Assembly: GCA_028823185.1 (NCBI GenBank)
Contig: JAPKBY010000008.1
Span: forward strand, 1 to 17,416
Length of the DNA stretch: 17,416 nt
Reading direction: 5' to 3'
Origin: Planctomycetota bacterium
GTDB taxonomy: Bacteria; Planctomycetota; UBA1135; GCA-002686595
The notes under the pieces were generated by a model that was not told the origin of the DNA, ran no database searches, and saw nothing but the letters and a program-made list of their open reading frames with translations. The translations under genes were made by a program, and so were the position numbers. Each line of letters starts with the position of its first letter. Position 1 is the stretch's first letter. Positions 14,680 through 17,416 of this stretch are shown here, one piece after another.

Positions 14680-16050
14680 TCAGGCATCAAAGGTGAAGAG
14701 CTTGATTAGCTCTGCAGGCGCGACCTCTTCCATCCGATCGATCGCATCACGAATCGCGGCGCGACGCTCACTTGAGACCTCGTCTCCGCAGAGCGCGTCG
14801 AATTTCGCGTCCATCTGCTCTTCACTCATCGGATTTCGAGGATCGCCTATCGGATAGTCGACCTGCTTCTCATAAGTCTTTCCGTCGTTTGTGTCGACGG
14901 CGACATGACAGCGCTGAAGGCCCGGGAAGGCCGCCTCAAACTCCATATTGGCCGTGACCTTGATCTTGGGAAGGCTCATGCGAACGCGGTCTTCCATGAT
15001 GATCGCTTCATCAAAGAGGTCAGGCGTCACGCGTCCATAAGCGAGCGCAGCGGCGATGCAATAAGGCAAGGAGTGGTCAGCCGTCTCGCGTGTGCGCGGG
15101 TCATACTTCGAGGGATCGGAGAGGATGTCAGCCGCCTTGACGAGCGTTTGAATCCGCACCTCTTTGACGTCCTCGGCGGCGATCCCGTTGCCTGCGCAGA
15201 TCTCGAGCACGCAAGAGATCGGCGCGTGAGTGAGCGCCTCCGTTGGGAAGGCCTTCATGCCGCAATTAAGGATTCGCCAGCTGTCGCCGAGCCCATCAGT
15301 GAGGATCTCAAGCTTCCAATCAGGCCCGTAAGCGTCCGCGAGGCCTTCTTTTCCGCAGAAGACATGCTCGGGTCCTTCATATCCCTCGGCAGCCAAGAGC
15401 GCAGCCCAAGCGCCCGCTTGAGTGGCCATCGGATCAACGGTGTTCTTCATCATCGTCAGCTTGCCTGCTGTCACGCAACCTAGCGTCGCATGTCGTGAAC
15501 CGGCGATCCCGATCGCGTGCGCGATCTTCTCAGCGCTCAGCCCCATGACTTTGGCGCAAGCTGCCGCGGCAGCGAATGCAGTGAGTGTCGCGTGGTGCCA
15601 ACCTCGCTCACGGATCCCGGGGAACGCTGCCTCACAGAGGCGCATCTCCACTTCATAAGCGATCACGATCGCCACGATCACATCTTCAGCTGAGGCTCCT
15701 GCGTGTTCAGCGCAAGCCCAGACACCGGGGATGATGTCAGAGGGGTGGCTCGGGTCCTGCTTCCAGTAGATGTCGTTGTAGTCCAGGGCCCGCACTGCGA
15801 GCGCGTTAATGAAGCTCGCGGACACCACGCTCGCCCGGCGACCCGTCCCGAGGATGGTGCACTGCGCGTTCCCGCCTTGATCTTGATCGACCTTGTCCGC
15901 GATGCCCCAGTCATGCGTTCGCACGCCGCCAAAGGCGCAGCCGACTGAGTCGTAGACGAAGCGCTTTGTAGCAGCGACCACATCTTCGGGCAGCTGATCA
16001 AAGGTGGTGTTAGCGATGAAATCTGCGAGCTCTTGACTGACAGTGGGCAT
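14680..16050 (-). CDS. MmgE/PrpD family protein (2-methylcitrate dehydratase/cis-aconitate decarboxylase superfamily)
   Basis: This is a 456-residue protein, the normal family length (about 450-480). Conserved pieces in order are ALDYNDIYWK (88-97) and HPSDIIPGVWACAEH (102-116), where Asp93 and His102 fall at the catalytic-pocket positions. Then come GWHHATLTAFAAAAACAKVMGL (150-171, the helical repeat), GKLTMMKNTVDPMATQAGAWAALLA (196-220), and KAFPTEALTHAPI (266-278), a variant of the K-YP-C-H motif in which Cys is Glu. Family members dehydrate 2-methylcitrate or citrate, decarboxylate cis-aconitate, or epimerise iminodisuccinate, all on tricarboxylic or related acids. It sits between the dehydrogenase gene upstream (257-base gap) and the ABC exporter downstream (8-base gap). 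Pairing with an isocitrate/isopropylmalate dehydrogenase-type enzyme suggests a common acid substrate, as inference. No Shine-Dalgarno precedes the ATG at 16048-16050. The exact reaction is open. Confidence 0.88.
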   Translation of the reverse strand: MPTVSQELADFIANTTFDQLPEDVVAATKRFVYDSVGCAFGGVRTHDWGIADKVDQDQGGNAQCTILGTGRRASVVSASFINALAVRALDYNDIYWKQDPSHPSDIIPGVWACAEHAGASAEDVIVAIVIAYEVEMRLCEAAFPGIRERGWHHATLTAFAAAAACAKVMGLSAEKIAHAIGIAGSRHATLGCVTAGKLTMMKNTVDPMATQAGAWAALLAAEGYEGPEHVFCGKEGLADAYGPDWKLEILTDGLGDSWRILNCGMKAFPTEALTHAPISCVLEICAGNGIAAEDVKEVRIQTLVKAADILSDPSKYDPRTRETADHSLPYCIAAALAYGRVTPDLFDEAIIMEDRVRMSLPKIKVTANMEFEAAFPGLQRCHVAVDTNDGKTYEKQVDYPIGDPRNPMSEEQMDAKFDALCGDEVSSERRAAIRDAIDRMEEVAPAELIKLFTFDA

Positions 16051-16172
16051 AGGAATTTCGGTGGGTCTGAGAGTTCCGAGAGCGACCGAGGTGCTCTCCT
16101 AGAGGTGAGCGCGACAGGATGCCAGATTGATCAGCCAGTAGCACCACCCACTGCCAGAAGGCAGATCTCCCC
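16051..16172. other. Gap between the small ORF and the MmgE/PrpD gene
   Basis: In these 122 bases I see no coding frame. A 5-bp hairpin CTGCC/GGCAG with a 4-base loop lies at 16151-16164, just downstream (on the minus strand) of the small ORF stop. It has no T-tract, so it is a weak terminator candidate at best. No reliable promoter boxes were found before the MmgE/PrpD start. Confidence 0.3.
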
Positions 16173-16292
16173 TTAGAAGATCCCGCCACCTAAAAAGCGC
16201 CTGAAGGCGAAGCTCAGCCAAAGTACGACGCCCGCGATGGCCCCTAGGATCCCTAAGAGCCAAGCGCGGGCGCCCGAGCTGATCAGCGGCAC
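16173..16292 (-). CDS. Possible small membrane peptide, 39 residues
   Basis: A short frame from GTG (16290-16292) to TAA (16173-16175) encodes 39 residues. It has a short polar start (PLISSGARA), one hydrophobic segment of about 21 residues (WLLGILGAIAGVVLWLSFAF) and a basic end (RRFLGGGIF), a single-helix membrane topology. Codon third positions are mostly G or C, as in neighbouring genes. It begins 15 bases after the TAG stop of the upstream dehydrogenase and is in the same frame, so only that stop codon separates it from the enzyme. A weak ACGGA precedes the GTG. I cannot assign a family. It could be a real small protein, a decayed C-terminal extension of the dehydrogenase, or chance. Confidence 0.4.
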   Translation of the reverse strand: MPLISSGARAWLLGILGAIAGVVLWLSFAFRRFLGGGIF

Positions 16293-16307
16293 TCCGTAGC
16301 GCCGCCC

Positions 16308-17416
16308 CTAGAGGTTGCGCGCGACCTCTTCGGCGACCTCGAGCGTGGTGTTCGTCCCGCCCATGTCATAAGTGCAGACCTTTCCATCAGCGATCGTCTT
16401 GGCAACGGCTGCCTCTAGACGAACCGCCTCATCTTTCTCACCGAGCCAATCGAGCATCAGCTTCGCTGTCAAAATCATCGCCATCGGGTTCGTCTTGTAC
16501 TGACCTGCGTACTTGGGCGCTGAACCATGAGTCGGCTCAAAGACGCCGAGCTTGTCTCCGATGTTGCCAGAGCTAGCGAAGCCGAGGCCACCGACGAGCT
16601 GAGCGCAGAGGTCACTGACGATGTCACCGAACATGTTGGTAGAGACGATGACGCCATAGTCATGCGGGTTCTTCACGAGCCACATGCACATCGCGTCGAT
16701 GTTGGTCTCCCAGAGATCGATCTCCGGATAATCCTTAGCGACCTCACGAGCGGTCCGGACCATGAGCCCTGAGGTCTCGCGAACAACGTTGGGCTTCTCG
16801 ACGACAGTCACCGTCGGGTATCCAAACTTCTTCGCGTGCTCGAAGGCCGCTTTGACGATGTTTCGGCAGCCCTCGCGGGTGTTGATCCGCAAGCTGATCG
16901 CGATGTCTTCAAGCGGCGCCTTCTCAATGAAGCGTGCCCACTTCGGGTGCTTTGAGAGCTCAGCGGAGAGGCTCTCAGGAACGGGGTGATACTCGACACC
17001 CACGTAGAGATCTTCAGTGTTCTCTCTGAAGACGACGAGGTCGATCCCGTCACGATAGTTGAGCGGGTTACCCGGGTAGCCCTTACAAGGCCTCAAGTTC
17101 GTCGCGAGGTTGAACTCTTGGCGGAGCCTGACGATCGGACTCTGGTAGGTGAGGTTCTGAGACTGAAACTGCGGGGCGAGCTCCGCCTGAGCCTCCTCCT
17201 TGGGCTTAGAGGTGATCGCTCCGAAGAGAGCTGCGTCGACATTGTGCAAGAGACCGATGGTGCGCTCGGGGAGCGCGTCGCCCTCGCTACACCAAAACTC
17301 CCAGCCGATGTCAGCGTGGACGTACTCTACGTCGAAGTTGAGCTTGTCGAGGACGAGCTTAGTCGCCTCCATCACGTCATTTCCGATCCCGTCTCCGGGC
17401 ATCCAAGCGATTCGAT
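16308..17416 (-). CDS. Isocitrate/isopropylmalate dehydrogenase family protein (5' end outside window)
   Basis: The frame reads in from the right edge and ends at TAG 16308-16310. The ATG at 17402 is internal: codons RIAW precede MPGDGIG in frame, the usual family start being slightly further upstream. Numbered from that Met, substrate-side residues are Ser88 (QSPIVRLRQ), Arg94, Arg104 and Arg126 (FRENTEDLYVG), Lys203 (EKPN), and metal ligands Asp236, Asp260 and Asp264. FEPTHGSAPKYAGQYKTNP (288-306) is the nucleotide loop: Lys297-Tyr298 match the NADP-specific pair of E. coli isocitrate dehydrogenase (K344/Y345), where NAD enzymes have Asp-Ile. Tyr345 matches Y391, but R395 is Gly here. The Asn two residues after the substrate Ser (E. 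coli N115) is Ile, so isocitrate itself is not certain. Oxidative decarboxylation of a 2-hydroxy tri- or dicarboxylate is expected, in the cytoplasm. It is upstream of the MmgE/PrpD gene. Confidence 0.92.
   Translation of the reverse strand, partial: RIAWMPGDGIGNDVMEATKLVLDKLNFDVEYVHADIGWEFWCSEGDALPERTIGLLHNVDAALFGAITSKPKEEAQAELAPQFQSQNLTYQSPIVRLRQEFNLATNLRPCKGYPGNPLNYRDGIDLVVFRENTEDLYVGVEYHPVPESLSAELSKHPKWARFIEKAPLEDIAISLRINTREGCRNIVKAAFEHAKKFGYPTVTVVEKPNVVRETSGLMVRTAREVAKDYPEIDLWETNIDAMCMWLVKNPHDYGVIVSTNMFGDIVSDLCAQLVGGLGFASSGNIGDKLGVFEPTHGSAPKYAGQYKTNPMAMILTAKLMLDWLGEKDEAVRLEAAVAKTIADGKVCTYDMGGTNTTLEVAEEVARNL

Noticed and set aside
14673..14690. Upstream starts (TTG 14690, ATG 14687) for the ABC ATPase
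   Set aside because: They lie inside the MmgE/PrpD gene without a ribosome binding site. ATG 14672 has GAGAG in place.
16151..16164. Hairpin as a rho-independent terminator
   Set aside because: Stem of only 5 bp and no T-tract on either strand.
17400..17402. ATG as the true start of the dehydrogenase
   Set aside because: In-frame codons RIAW upstream form the family's first strand. The gene runs off the right edge.

Overview
The window is a GC-rich, gene-dense bacterial chromosome segment with compact operons, several start/stop overlaps, many weak or absent Shine-Dalgarno sequences and several likely TTG/GTG starts. No rRNA, tRNA, CRISPR array, transposase or phage integrase was seen. The mix of a glycosyltransferase/coiled-coil operon, minor-pilin genes with Asp/Asn-Gly calcium-type loops, a large divergent ABC exporter and a MmgE/PrpD gene beside an isocitrate dehydrogenase-type gene resembles uncultured environmental lineages such as Planctomycetota. 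That placement is an inference, not a proof.

Layout. (1) 1-278 (+): the C-terminal tail of a GT4 glycosyltransferase cut by the window edge. (2) 287-5505 (-), read right to left: an SDR oxidoreductase, a 1018-residue GT4 glycosyltransferase fused to a very long coiled coil with tandem 66-residue repeats, a GT2 (rhamnosyltransferase-like) enzyme, and a small three-helix membrane protein. This looks like a surface-polysaccharide operon. (3) 5599-9658 (+): three tightly spaced prepilin-type genes (PilV-like, PilW-like, and a large PilX/GspK-like protein that carries a single CxxCH motif). (4) 9677-10609 (-): thioredoxin reductase. (5) 10735-12176 (+): a DUF2203 protein overlapping an inositol-monophosphatase-family protein. 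(6) 12169-17416 (-), read right to left: an isocitrate/isopropylmalate dehydrogenase-family gene cut at its 5' end by the window, a possible 39-residue membrane peptide, a MmgE/PrpD-family protein, an ABC ATPase and its 12-helix permease.

How they fit together. Block 2 plausibly builds or exports a surface glycan. Block 3 plausibly supplies minor subunits of a type IV pilus or type II secretion pseudopilus, but no major pilin, assembly ATPase or secretin gene lies in the window. The MmgE/PrpD and dehydrogenase pair suggests metabolism of a tricarboxylic or related acid. The items most worth a second look are the WL-periodic coiled coil fused to a glycosyltransferase, the CxxCH motif in the large pilin-like protein, the calcium-type loops shared by its two partners, and the small membrane ORF in frame behind the dehydrogenase.
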